5,169 nucleotides of DNA from Bacillota bacterium (GCA_023416175.1 JAEZIE010000254.1:1-5169); one strand, 5' to 3'; shown: positions 1-5,169, counted from the stretch's first letter. Numbers and translations are program-made. Notes: generated by a model not told the origin, from the letters alone.

Positions 1-267
1 GTCCATGAGCGGATCAGAAAATCCGCCTACATGGCCGGAGGCCACCCACGCCTGTGGATTCATGAGAATCGCCGAATCCATGCCGACATTGTAGGGGCTT
101 TCCTGCACGAATTTGCGCCACCACGCGCGCTTGACGTTGTTTTTGAATTCCACGCCCAGCGGGCCGTAATCCCACGTGTTCGCCAATCCGCCGTAGATTT
201 CCGAGCCGGGGAATATGAACCCGCGGTTCTTGCACAGCGCCACGATTTTTTCCATGGTCTTTTCCAT
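1..267 (-). CDS. glyS: Glycyl-tRNA synthetase, single-chain class II type (N-terminal part)
   Basis: This enzyme charges tRNA-Gly with glycine in the cytoplasm, using ATP. Reading leftward from the ATG at 267 gives 89 codons with no stop; the gene leaves the window at base 1. The stretch is recognisable as the start of the dimeric (alpha2) GlyRS family: FIFPGSEIYGGLANTWDYGP at residues 17-36, then GVEFKNNVKRAWW (38-50), then SAILMNPQAWVASGHVGGF (65-83), which contains the class II motif 1 region. Family members are usually about 460 residues, so roughly 370 residues, including motifs 2 and 3, lie outside. The start at 267 is chosen because AGGAGG sits nine bases upstream; Met5 (base 255) is a poorer alternative. 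A glycine T-box leader lies upstream, which independently supports the identification. The alpha/beta two-subunit GlyRS is excluded because this sequence matches neither subunit. Confidence 0.96.
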   Translation of the reverse strand, partial: MEKTMEKIVALCKNRGFIFPGSEIYGGLANTWDYGPLGVEFKNNVKRAWWRKFVQESPYNVGMDSAILMNPQAWVASGHVGGFSDPLMD

Positions 268-276
268 CTGTTGCTT

Positions 277-282
277 CCTCCT
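277..282 (-). promoter_or_regulatory. Ribosome binding site of glyS
   Basis: AGGAGG on the minus strand ends nine bases before the ATG at 267. It decides the start in favour of 267 over the second in-frame ATG at 255. Confidence 0.9.
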
Positions 283-314
283 GTATGATCTATTTCATAG
301 TTTTTTTAACCACA

Positions 315-495
315 GTTTCCTTTACCCCTGACAGCACTCGGCTCCCGGAGGCTAGGAAACCGCCGCCGGCGACATGCGCGGTGGCGGCGGAAGGCCTTGC
401 AGCGCAAGGCTTTCCTTACCGGAACAACCGCCCGTGCCGTAGGCACAGGGTGTTCCGAAAAACCTTCGAAAAAGTGTCGCAAGGCACTTTTTCGA
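315..495 (-). repeat. Cluster of five hairpins in the glyS leader, possible inserted repeat
   Basis: Between the T-box terminator and the glyS start the minus strand carries consecutive inverted repeats. H1: TCGAAAAAGTG (495-485) with CACTTTTTCGA (476-466), 11 base pairs. H2: GGAACA (456-451) with TGTTCC (426-421), enclosing CCCTGTGCC/GGCACGGG, capped in RNA by C(UACG)G, a member of the very stable UNCG tetraloops. H3: GCCTTGC (410-404) with GCAAGGC (400-394), extended by GGAA/TTCC. H4: CCGCCGCC (390-383) with GGCGGCGG (367-360). H5: GTTTCCT (360-354) with AGGAAAC (321-315). No credible gene is present. T-box terminators normally lie within some tens of bases of the coding region, so these roughly 180 bases look inserted. 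The origin is inferred, and no transposase or clear target duplication is visible. Confidence 0.6.
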
Positions 496-497
496 CA

Positions 498-537
498 ATA
501 AAAAATTGCCCGCATCCCAACAAAGGGACGAGGCAAT
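498..537 (-). terminator. T-box intrinsic terminator
   Basis: On the minus strand ATTGCC (537-532) pairs with GGCAAT (510-505), and TCCC (528-525) with GGGA (518-515). CG/CG pairs and small bulges lie between them. The hairpin runs straight into a T-rich tail, TTTTTT then ATT. Bases 532-522 are also used by the antiterminator, so the two folds exclude each other. This is the standard T-box switch: with uncharged tRNA the terminator is prevented. Confidence 0.88.
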
Positions 538-697
538 GCTCGCGGTTCCACCCTTTTTGGCGGCAAAGCCGCCCACCTTAATAGAAAACCGGCTCCGGGG
601 CGCCAGGCGCGTAGTCTGCCGCCGGGCTTGCACCATCCCCGGCTCGCTCTAAGCAGCTTTTTCGCGCGTATTCCCATCCACGCCGTATGCTTTTCTT
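498..697 (-). ncRNA. Glycine T-box riboswitch (glyS leader)
   Basis: This leader senses uncharged tRNA-Gly and lets glyS be transcribed when charging is low. The signature AGGGTGGAACCGCG lies at 554-541. The antiterminator folds cleanly: AAAGGG (556-551) with CCCTTT (527-522), a seven-base bulge UGGAACC (550-544), and GCGAG (543-539) with CTCGU (532-528). In the bulge, UGG would pair with the tRNA CCA end, and the next base, A547, would pair with discriminator U73, which is what bacterial tRNA-Gly carries. Stem III is GGCGGC (573-568) with GCCGCC (564-559). Stem I includes GCCGGG/CCCGGC with the typical GATGGTGCAA-type distal loop (about 637-627), an AGAGCGA element beside it, and basal pairing CGGC (685-682) with GCCG (593-590). 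A GGC triplet at 604-602, a glycine codon, is the best specifier candidate; its exact loop is my inference. There is no room for Stem II, as in other compact glycine T-boxes. The 5' end at about 697 is estimated from the promoter. Confidence 0.93.
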
Positions 698-702
698 AGA
701 AT

Positions 703-731
703 AGTATGCTGAAGCCGGCGCTGTTTGTCAA
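703..731 (-). promoter_or_regulatory. Promoter of the glyS T-box leader
   Basis: On the minus strand a perfect -35 TTGACA (731-726) is followed after 17 bases by CATACT (708-703), a 4 of 6 match to TATAAT. TACTAT (706-701) is an alternative with a 19-base spacer. Transcription would start near 697, just before Stem I, which fits. AT-rich sequence upstream (about 770-805) could act as an UP element. Confidence 0.7.
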
Positions 732-823
732 GGTGTCTTCGCCTAATGCGGGCGCAAAAGCGACCAATCTTGAAAAAAGAATCTGAAAAATATGAATAGG
801 GATTAAACAAATGCGCCGTACAA

Positions 824-852
824 TTGCCTCATGTCGAAAAACAGGATAGAAT
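824..852 (+). promoter_or_regulatory. Likely promoter of the NlpC/P60 gene
   Basis: TTGCCT (824-829, 4 of 6 to the -35 consensus), a 17-base spacer, and TAGAAT (847-852, 5 of 6 to TATAAT). Transcription would begin near 859, about 50 bases before the chosen start at 909 and after the alternative ATG at 831. A weaker candidate is TTGAAA at 770-775 with a poor -10 near 793. The region is divergent from the glyS promoter, with about 90 bases between the two -35 boxes. Confidence 0.45.
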
Positions 853-898
853 GGATTTCAGAAATACCCTTCCACATATATCAGGAATCTTTGTATTT

Positions 899-904
899 AG
901 GAGG
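899..904 (+). promoter_or_regulatory. Ribosome binding site fixing the start at 909
   Basis: AGGAGG lies four bases before ATG 909. The spacing is slightly short, but the match is perfect. The in-frame ATG at 831 has no comparable site. Confidence 0.8.
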
Positions 905-908
905 AAGC

Positions 909-2111
909 ATGGCTGTCAGACGCCGCAGACAAACCCGTCTGAACCCCGTAAAACGCACCAGGTACCGTGCTGCGCGCGCGCTTGCTCTGATGATACTTCG
1001 CATCCGCAATGCGCTCCTTGCGCTCCGGCCCGCAGGCCGCGTGACGGCAGGCATCGTGACGGCAGGTGTCATCGTAGGTGCGATACTGCTGATTGCCTCG
1101 CCCGGCAAGACCGCCTCCGCCAACAAGATGGAGCGTGGGTCTATTGTCCTTGCAAACGGTTCTGTCAATACGGGGGCGGACGCCCAGAGTACTGTATTGG
1201 AGCTTCCAGCGGCAACGCCCGAACCCACACCGGAGGCGACGCCGATTCCCACGCCTACGCTTGACCCCTCGCTTTACGAAGGTGTTGAGGACAGCAAAGC
1301 GGTGACGGATCTTCAAAACCGGCTGATGCACCTTGGATATCTTGATATCGACGAACCCACGCAACACTTTGGGCCCGCCACCAAGTACGCCGTACAGCTC
1401 TTCCAGCGCCAGCACAACCTGCAGCAGGACGGTATTGCGGGAGCGCAGACCCTTGAACTCATTTACTCTGAGCAAGCGCAGAAATATACGCTGCTCGAAG
1501 GCACCAGCGGTACGGATGTAGACAACTTCCAGCGCCAGTTGAAAGCGCTGGGTTATCTTTCCAAAACCACCGGTTATTACGGCACGGAAACGATCGAGGC
1601 CGTGAAAGCCTTCCAGAAGGAAAACAGACTGCATGTGGATGGCAAAGCCGGGCAGAAAACGTTTGACATGATCAACTCGGACGAAGCCAAGCAAAGCCCG
1701 AGCCTGGCACAGGAAGCGCGCCGCAAGGCAAATATCGACGTTATGATCGCAACCGCCAAAAAACAGTTGGGGGACAAATACATCCTCGGCAACGAAGGGC
1801 CGAACTCCTTTGACTGCTCGGGCCTTATATACTACTCGCTCAAGGAGGCAGGCTCCAACCGCAGAAGGCTCAACGCGGCGGGTTACTCCCAGGTGAGCGA
1901 CTGGAAGAAGATCACAAGTTACAGCGATCTGAAAAAGGGTGACCTGATCTTCTTCTATAACAATGGCAAGACGAAGGTAGGCCATGTCGCCATCTACATC
2001 GGCGGCGGCGAAATGGTGGACGCTTCTTCCGCCAACGGCAAGGTGGTGCGCCGCTCGGCCACAACCTCCTACTGGAAGAGCCACTTCGTCTGCGGACGGA
2101 GGCCCTGGTAA
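909..2111 (+). CDS. Membrane-anchored NlpC/P60 peptidase with two peptidoglycan-binding domains
   Basis: Probable cell-wall endopeptidase that cuts peptide stems of peptidoglycan outside the membrane. The 400-residue protein has, in order: an Arg/Lys-rich cytoplasmic N-terminus (1-44); one hydrophobic segment at about 45-64 (VTAGIVTAGVIVGAILLIAS), probably an uncleaved anchor; a Pro/Thr-rich linker (about 100-120); two PG_binding_1 domains at about 129-186 and 200-256, each with the LQxxLxxLGYL-like helix and a DG.(A)G turn; and an NlpC/P60 domain at about 277-398. The catalytic Cys303 is in FDCSG, His359 is in GHVAIYIG, and the third polar residue is probably Asp371 in MVDASS, where many relatives have His. 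The start at 909 has a strong ribosome site and a promoter at 824-852; starting at 831 would add 26 residues without one. It is divergent from glyS and followed by hairpins, so probably a single-gene unit. The domain family is certain; the exact bond cut and any role in sporulation or division are unknown. Confidence 0.93.
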   Translation: MAVRRRRQTRLNPVKRTRYRAARALALMILRIRNALLALRPAGRVTAGIVTAGVIVGAILLIASPGKTASANKMERGSIVLANGSVNTGADAQSTVLELPAATPEPTPEATPIPTPTLDPSLYEGVEDSKAVTDLQNRLMHLGYLDIDEPTQHFGPATKYAVQLFQRQHNLQQDGIAGAQTLELIYSEQAQKYTLLEGTSGTDVDNFQRQLKALGYLSKTTGYYGTETIEAVKAFQKENRLHVDGKAGQKTFDMINSDEAKQSPSLAQEARRKANIDVMIATAKKQLGDKYILGNEGPNSFDCSGLIYYSLKEAGSNRRRLNAAGYSQVSDWKKITSYSDLKKGDLIFFYNNGKTKVGHVAIYIGGGEMVDASSANGKVVRRSATTSYWKSHFVCGRRPW

Positions 2112-2121
2112 CAGAAACATA

Positions 2122-2149
2122 CTGCGGCGGGAGTAACCTCCCGCCGCAG
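2122..2149. repeat. Perfect 12-bp hairpin after the NlpC/P60 gene
   Basis: CTGCGGCGGGAG (2122-2133), loop TAAC, then CTCCCGCCGCAG (2138-2149). It lies ten bases after the stop codon and has no T tract, so it is more likely an RNA 3'-end stabiliser or part of a compound terminator than a terminator by itself. A second small hairpin follows, ATGCAA (2166-2171) with TTGCAT (2176-2181), ending in four Ts. Confidence 0.7.
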
Positions 2150-2181
2150 AGCGCATCAAGAAGGCATGCAATATTTTGCAT

Positions 2182-2226
2182 TTTCGTAATGTATCGCCAC
2201 CTGTGGCGGCGACGAAAGATTTTTTT
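2182..2226 (+). terminator. Probable intrinsic terminator of the NlpC/P60 gene
   Basis: TTTCGT (2182-2187) pairs with ACGAAA (2212-2217). Inside it CGCCAC (2195-2200) pairs with GTGGCG (2203-2208). The stem is followed by GA and seven Ts (2220-2226). The inner and outer stems are separated by a bulge, so the fold is imperfect, but stem plus T tract is the expected form. Confidence 0.6.
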
Positions 2227-2423
2227 ATTTCATAGCGGAAGGGCTACGCCCCCGCCCCCCTGAGTACGGGTGTTCTTAAGGAAAGGGGGTGGGGAAACTA
2301 CGTTTCCCCACAGGAAAAAATCTACTACGATGGCCCGCAGGCCTAGTGTCCCGAGGCGTCTCCCGCCCAGGGCGCGGCGCTAAAGCGCCGATACCTTGAA
2401 ATCCTTAAGCATATTGAAACTTG
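2227..2423. repeat. Hairpin-rich noncoding block, no gene seen
   Basis: No open frame here has a ribosome site or family resemblance. The block contains GGGC-TAC-GCCC (2241-2251). CCCCGCCCCC (2250-2259) can pair with GGGGGTGGGG (2285-2294). GTGGGGAAAC (2289-2298) can pair with GTTTCCCCAC (2302-2311), a perfect 10-bp stem with a three-base TAC loop. There is also GGCC/GGCC around 2333-2344 and CGGCGC (2375-2380) with GCGCCG (2385-2390). The second and third stems share bases 2289-2294. It may be a degenerate repeat element or a structured leader for the downstream gene; I recognise no known riboswitch. No promoter for the next gene is convincing. Confidence 0.55.
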
Positions 2424-2447
2424 AGGACGGATTTTGCCCGTCCTTTT
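2424..2447 (+). terminator. Terminator-like hairpin upstream of the dehydrogenase gene
   Basis: AGGACGG (2424-2430) pairs with CCGTCCT (2438-2444) across a seven-base loop and is followed by only a short T run (TTTTC overall). It lies about 80 bases before the dehydrogenase start. It could be a weak terminator for transcripts entering from the left, an attenuator, or part of a structured leader. A further 6-bp hairpin, AGGGAA (2463-2468) with TTCCCT (2473-2478), follows. Confidence 0.4.
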
Positions 2448-2508
2448 CAAAAGCAAAAGTTAAGGGAAGTATTTCCCTGTGATTTTATCGTTTCCCAATT
2501 TTAACGCT

Positions 2509-2513
2509 GGAGG
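2509..2513 (+). promoter_or_regulatory. Ribosome binding site of the dehydrogenase gene
   Basis: GGAGG ends ten bases before ATG 2524. An in-frame GTG at 2479 would add 15 residues but has no ribosome site and would begin ahead of the Rossmann-fold start, so 2524 is preferred. Confidence 0.8.
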
Positions 2514-2523
2514 TACTTTTGCT

Positions 2524-3393
2524 ATGTCCACAATCGCATTTGTCGGTACGGGCATTATGGGCGCAGCCATGGCGGGTCATCTATTGGACGCTGGGCATGC
2601 GCTCTTTGTGTATAACCGCACCCAGGAAAAAGCGCAGCCGCTTCTTGCTAAGGGCGCAATTTGGAAAGACAGCCCGGCAGCCTGCGTGGAGGACGCCGAA
2701 TTTGCCATCACGATGGTGGGTTACCCGCACGATGTGGAGGAGACTTATTTCGGTGCGCAGGGGCTGTTTTCAGGCGCAAAGCCGAATACCGTGCTCATCG
2801 ACATGACCACCAGCAGCCCCGGGCTTGCAAAGCGCATCTCTGAAGAAGCGCAAAAACGCGGGCTATCGGCGCTTGACGCGCCTGTTTCCGGAGGGGATAT
2901 CGGTGCTACAAACGCCACGCTCTCCATCATGGTGGGTGGGGACGAGGACGCCTATTTGCGCGCGCTGCCGCTATTTCAGTGCATGGGCAAGTCCATTGTC
3001 CGCATCGGCGGGGCAGGCGCTGGACAGCATACCAAAATGGCCAATCAGATTGCCATTGCGGGCGCGATTGCCGGTGTAAGCGAGGCGTTGTCCTATGCAA
3101 AAGCTGCGGGGCTCGACGCAGACGCCGTGCTCCAGGCAATCAGCGGCGGGGCGGCGGGAAGTTTCCAGCTTGCCAACAACGGCCCAAAAATGCTGCGGAA
3201 AGACGATGCGCCTGGTTTCTACATCAAGCATTTTGTCAAGGATATGAATATCGCGCTGGAGGAAGCGCGGGAGGCCGAACTGATGCTGCCCATGCTCTCC
3301 ACCGTCGCCGCCATGTATGGGGATTTGTGCGAGCGTGGGTTTCAGGACCTTGGCACCCAGGCGCTGATACGGTATTATAAGAACGCAGAGTAA
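2524..3393 (+). CDS. NAD(P)-dependent beta-hydroxyacid dehydrogenase, YkwC-like
   Basis: Cytosolic oxidoreductase of the 3-hydroxyisobutyrate / tartronate-semialdehyde reductase family, which interconverts beta-hydroxyacids and semialdehydes. The protein has 289 residues, the normal family length. Seen directly: the dinucleotide motif GTGIMG (8-13) right after the first strand; YNRT (30-33) at the end of the second strand, where Arg32 favours NADP over NAD; the substrate-binding DAPVSGG (118-124); the expected catalytic lysine Lys171 in GQHTKMANQ; and FYIKHFVKDMNIA (232-244) in the C-terminal helical domain. From memory it is closest to Bacillus subtilis YkwC, sharing the ITMVGYPxDVEExYFG stretch (62-76 here), an uncharacterised member, so the substrate cannot be assigned. 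The coding region is intact. The next gene starts 55 bases later on the same strand, so co-transcription is possible, though a hairpin lies between. Family assignment is near certain; substrate is not. Confidence 0.94.
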   Translation: MSTIAFVGTGIMGAAMAGHLLDAGHALFVYNRTQEKAQPLLAKGAIWKDSPAACVEDAEFAITMVGYPHDVEETYFGAQGLFSGAKPNTVLIDMTTSSPGLAKRISEEAQKRGLSALDAPVSGGDIGATNATLSIMVGGDEDAYLRALPLFQCMGKSIVRIGGAGAGQHTKMANQIAIAGAIAGVSEALSYAKAAGLDADAVLQAISGGAAGSFQLANNGPKMLRKDDAPGFYIKHFVKDMNIALEEAREAELMLPMLSTVAAMYGDLCERGFQDLGTQALIRYYKNAE

Positions 3394-3427
3394 CGGATAA
3401 CGAAAAGAGGGATCTCCCTTTTATCCG
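3394..3427 (+). terminator. Inverted repeat between the dehydrogenase and beta-propeller genes
   Basis: CGGATAA (3394-3400) directly after the stop pairs with TTATCCG (3421-3427). Inside it AAAAG-A-GGGA pairs with TCCCTTTT, with one bulged A and a two-base centre. The stem is long but its Ts lie within it, with no T tract after it. It may lower readthrough or protect an mRNA end, and it sits just eight bases before the next ribosome site. I doubt that it is a full terminator. Confidence 0.45.
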
Positions 3428-3434
3428 TCCCATA

Positions 3435-3440
3435 AGGAGG
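3435..3440 (+). promoter_or_regulatory. Ribosome binding site of the beta-propeller gene
   Basis: AGGAGG ends eight bases before ATG 3449, an ideal spacing that fixes the start. Confidence 0.88.
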
Positions 3441-3448
3441 AACCGCAC

Positions 3449-5169
3449 ATGAGAAAAAGCCGCAGAGGGCGGCAGACCCGCCGCAACCGCACCGTGAACT
3501 GGAAGCGGTTCTTGCTGTTTATTATCATGATCTGCGCGATCGTCGCAATCGTGCTCGTCGGCATACAGCTTTTAAGCGACGGGGAAGGTCCGCTCGACAA
3601 CGTCCTCCCCATAAATACGCCGGGAACATCCCCCGGGGAAGCGCTGCCTGAAGCCCCGCCCGCACCCACGCCTGTACCGACGTTAGCGCCCGATCTTCCC
3701 ATAGAGCCGGTGGCGGAAGCGGATCCAAGCAATTTTGGCTTCAAGACAAGTTTGCTGATTGACGGACAGGAGACCGATGCGTTTGACCGGGGCGAGGACA
3801 TGCGCTTTGGGGATGACAAATCCTTTACCACGCTGCCCGGACTTTTGACATTCGGCGGCAGCAATTACCGCAACCGTTTTACCTACGGCACGCAAACGGT
3901 GGAGGAACAGTCGCTTACCCGCATATGGGAAAAAGAGATTGGCTCGCTTAATACCTCCATGGGCACCTGGACGGGCACCGGCTGGACGGGCATGCCCGTG
4001 ATCGTACAGTGGCCGGAAGAGACCCGCAAAGTCTTAGGCGTGTATGATGAGTTCAAGAACAAGGACGGCTTTGTGGAAGTCATCTACACCACCATGGACG
4101 GCCACATTTACTTCCTGGAACTGGAGACCGGCAAGCCCACGCGGAACCCGATCAAACTTGGTGTAGTCACCAAGGGTACGGCCTCGCTCGACCCGCGCGG
4201 CTATCCTCTGCTCTATACCGGCCAGGGCATCACGAGCACCGAGGACGGCGTATCCGGCGCGTGGTTCCGCATCATCGACCTTATCCAAAATAAGGTGGTC
4301 TGGAAGTTCGGCGGCAAAGATTCGTTCTCTTACCGGGGCTGGCAGGCATATGACTCCAGTGCGCTCGTTAATGCAGCAACGGATACCATCATTGCCCCCG
4401 GCGAAAACGGCATATTCTATACCTTTAAGCTCAACTCCAATTTTGATGCAGCTGCGGGTACCGTTTCCGTCAGCCCCGGCCCGTTGCAAAAGTATCGCTA
4501 CAAGGGCGACGGCTACGGCTTTGCGGAGGAAAACGACAAACGCTGGGTAGGTATTGAAAATTCTGTGGCCGCGTTCCGCAACTACGCCTTCTTTACCGAC
4601 AACGGCGGAAGGCTCCAGTGCCTGGACCTCAATACGTTGAAGCTCCAGTACGTGGTGGATGTGACGGACGATAGCGATACCAGCATCGTCATTGAAGAGG
4701 ATATCCCGAACCAGACCTTCTACCTCTACACCGCCAACGAGGTGGATAAGCAGCCCGGCGCGAGAGATGCAGGCAAGGGCAAGAGCTATCACCGCAAGAT
4801 CGACGGGCGTACCGGCAAAATCATCTGGGAAAATGAATGGGAAGCGCGCTTTGGCAATACCTCCAGCAACGGCGGTACGCTGACGACCCCGCACGTGGGC
4901 CACGGCAACATCAGCGACCTTGTGATCTATAACGCCACGCTCGTGCCCGTAACGTATACGGAAAACGGGGAAACAAAGACCGGTAACGGCGGCAGGCTCG
5001 TCGCCTACAACAAGGAGACGGGCGAGGAAGTTTGGCGCTATGAGCAGTACCGGGATTACTGGAGTTCTCCGGTGGTCATCTATGATAAAAACGAGAACGC
5101 CTATGTGCTCCAGTGCGACCGAAACGGCATGATGCGCATGCACGACGCGCGTACCGGCGAGGTTCTGAC
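3449..5169 (+). CDS. Membrane-anchored PQQ-like beta-propeller protein (C-terminus outside the window)
   Basis: An extracytoplasmic repeat protein with 573 residues visible and no stop reached. The N-terminus is very basic (MRKSRRGRQTRRNR), followed by a hydrophobic anchor at about 21-42 with no clear signal peptidase site, then a Pro-rich linker (about 52-88). From about residue 157 there are blade-like repeats of the PQQ/BamB type, in which a strand ending G-x-(I/L)-x-x-x-(D/E/N)-x-x-T-G is followed by a Trp-containing strand. Clear cases are GHIYFLELETGK (218-229), NGGRLQCLDLNTLK (385-398), KIDGRTGKIIWENEW (450-464), GGRLVAYNKETGEEVWRYEQ (514-533) and NGMMRMHDARTGEV (559-572). Such propellers are usually binding scaffolds in the envelope. 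No PQQ-dehydrogenase active-site pattern was recognised, so enzymatic activity is not claimed. It may share a transcript with the dehydrogenase gene. Fold and location are confident; the partner or ligand is unknown. Confidence 0.88.
   Translation, partial: MRKSRRGRQTRRNRTVNWKRFLLFIIMICAIVAIVLVGIQLLSDGEGPLDNVLPINTPGTSPGEALPEAPPAPTPVPTLAPDLPIEPVAEADPSNFGFKTSLLIDGQETDAFDRGEDMRFGDDKSFTTLPGLLTFGGSNYRNRFTYGTQTVEEQSLTRIWEKEIGSLNTSMGTWTGTGWTGMPVIVQWPEETRKVLGVYDEFKNKDGFVEVIYTTMDGHIYFLELETGKPTRNPIKLGVVTKGTASLDPRGYPLLYTGQGITSTEDGVSGAWFRIIDLIQNKVVWKFGGKDSFSYRGWQAYDSSALVNAATDTIIAPGENGIFYTFKLNSNFDAAAGTVSVSPGPLQKYRYKGDGYGFAEENDKRWVGIENSVAAFRNYAFFTDNGGRLQCLDLNTLKLQYVVDVTDDSDTSIVIEEDIPNQTFYLYTANEVDKQPGARDAGKGKSYHRKIDGRTGKIIWENEWEARFGNTSSNGGTLTTPHVGHGNISDLVIYNATLVPVTYTENGETKTGNGGRLVAYNKETGEEVWRYEQYRDYWSSPVVIYDKNENAYVLQCDRNGMMRMHDARTGEVL

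Noticed and set aside
306..677. Open frames on both strands across the glyS leader
   Set aside because: The sequence is explained by T-box structure and hairpins. The frames lack ribosome sites and their translations are rich in Arg and Pro, as expected from GC-rich noncoding DNA.
589..718. Eight-base pairing CCGGCTTC (718-711) with GGAGCCGG (596-589) as the base of Stem I
   Set aside because: It would need transcription to begin upstream of the good -35/-10 pair, and the 5' arm of Stem I would be far too long. The CGGC/GCCG base at 685-682/593-590 fits the promoter better.
897..2171. Open frame of 424 codons on the minus strand
   Set aside because: It mirrors the NlpC/P60 gene, whose domains and catalytic residues are unmistakable. 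The antisense product shows no recognisable domain.
291..2235. Shared ten-base word TATTTCATAG at 291-300 and 2226-2235 linking the two hairpin blocks
   Set aside because: Ten-base matches are expected several times by chance in 5 kb, and the surrounding sequence does not align.
2227..2423. CRISPR-like or tandem repeat array in the intergenic block
   Set aside because: The stems differ from each other in sequence and length, and there are no evenly spaced direct repeats.
2396..2474. Promoter for the dehydrogenase gene
   Set aside because: Several TTGAAA- or TTGAGG-like words exist, but none has a -10 box at 16-18 bases, so I do not report one.
4034..5143. Long open frame of 369 codons on the minus strand
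   Set aside because: It lies wholly opposite the beta-propeller gene, whose sequence has clear repeats and a good start. The antisense translation resembles no family and has no ribosome site. Such frames are common opposite GC-rich genes.

Overview
The window looks like chromosome from a GC-rich Clostridia-type Firmicute. The reasons are strong AGGAGG ribosome sites before every gene, a T-box leader in front of a single-chain glycyl-tRNA synthetase, and two membrane-anchored envelope proteins with the Pro/Thr linkers common in that class. I cannot name the genus. Four genes are supported: one runs leftward off the left edge and three run rightward, the last leaving the right edge unfinished.

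Left part (1-731, minus strand). This is a glycine regulatory unit: promoter (703-731), a T-box riboswitch with an intrinsic terminator (498-697), a 230-base highly folded stretch (about 268-497), and the first 89 codons of glyS. The T-box has two features that fit tRNA-Gly: a candidate GGC specifier in Stem I, and a UGGA bulge whose A would pair with the U73 discriminator of bacterial tRNA-Gly. The string of hairpins between the terminator and the start codon is unusual and may be an inserted repeat.

Middle (824-2111, plus strand). A divergent promoter leads into a membrane-anchored NlpC/P60 peptidase with two peptidoglycan-binding domains, likely a cell-wall hydrolase. Its best start is at 909, not at the in-frame ATG at 831. 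The gene is followed by hairpins, one with a seven-T tract that should act as a terminator.

Intergenic block (2112-2523). About 410 bases with no convincing gene but many inverted repeats, including two stems that share one arm and so cannot form together.

Right part (2524-5169, plus strand). First comes a 289-residue beta-hydroxyacid dehydrogenase resembling Bacillus YkwC. After a 55-base gap holding a hairpin, a membrane-anchored PQQ-like beta-propeller protein begins and is cut off after 573 residues. The two could be co-transcribed, but no functional link is evident. I found no CRISPR array, transposase, tRNA or rRNA, and no clear sign of a wholly new system. The least explained sequence is in the two hairpin-rich noncoding blocks.
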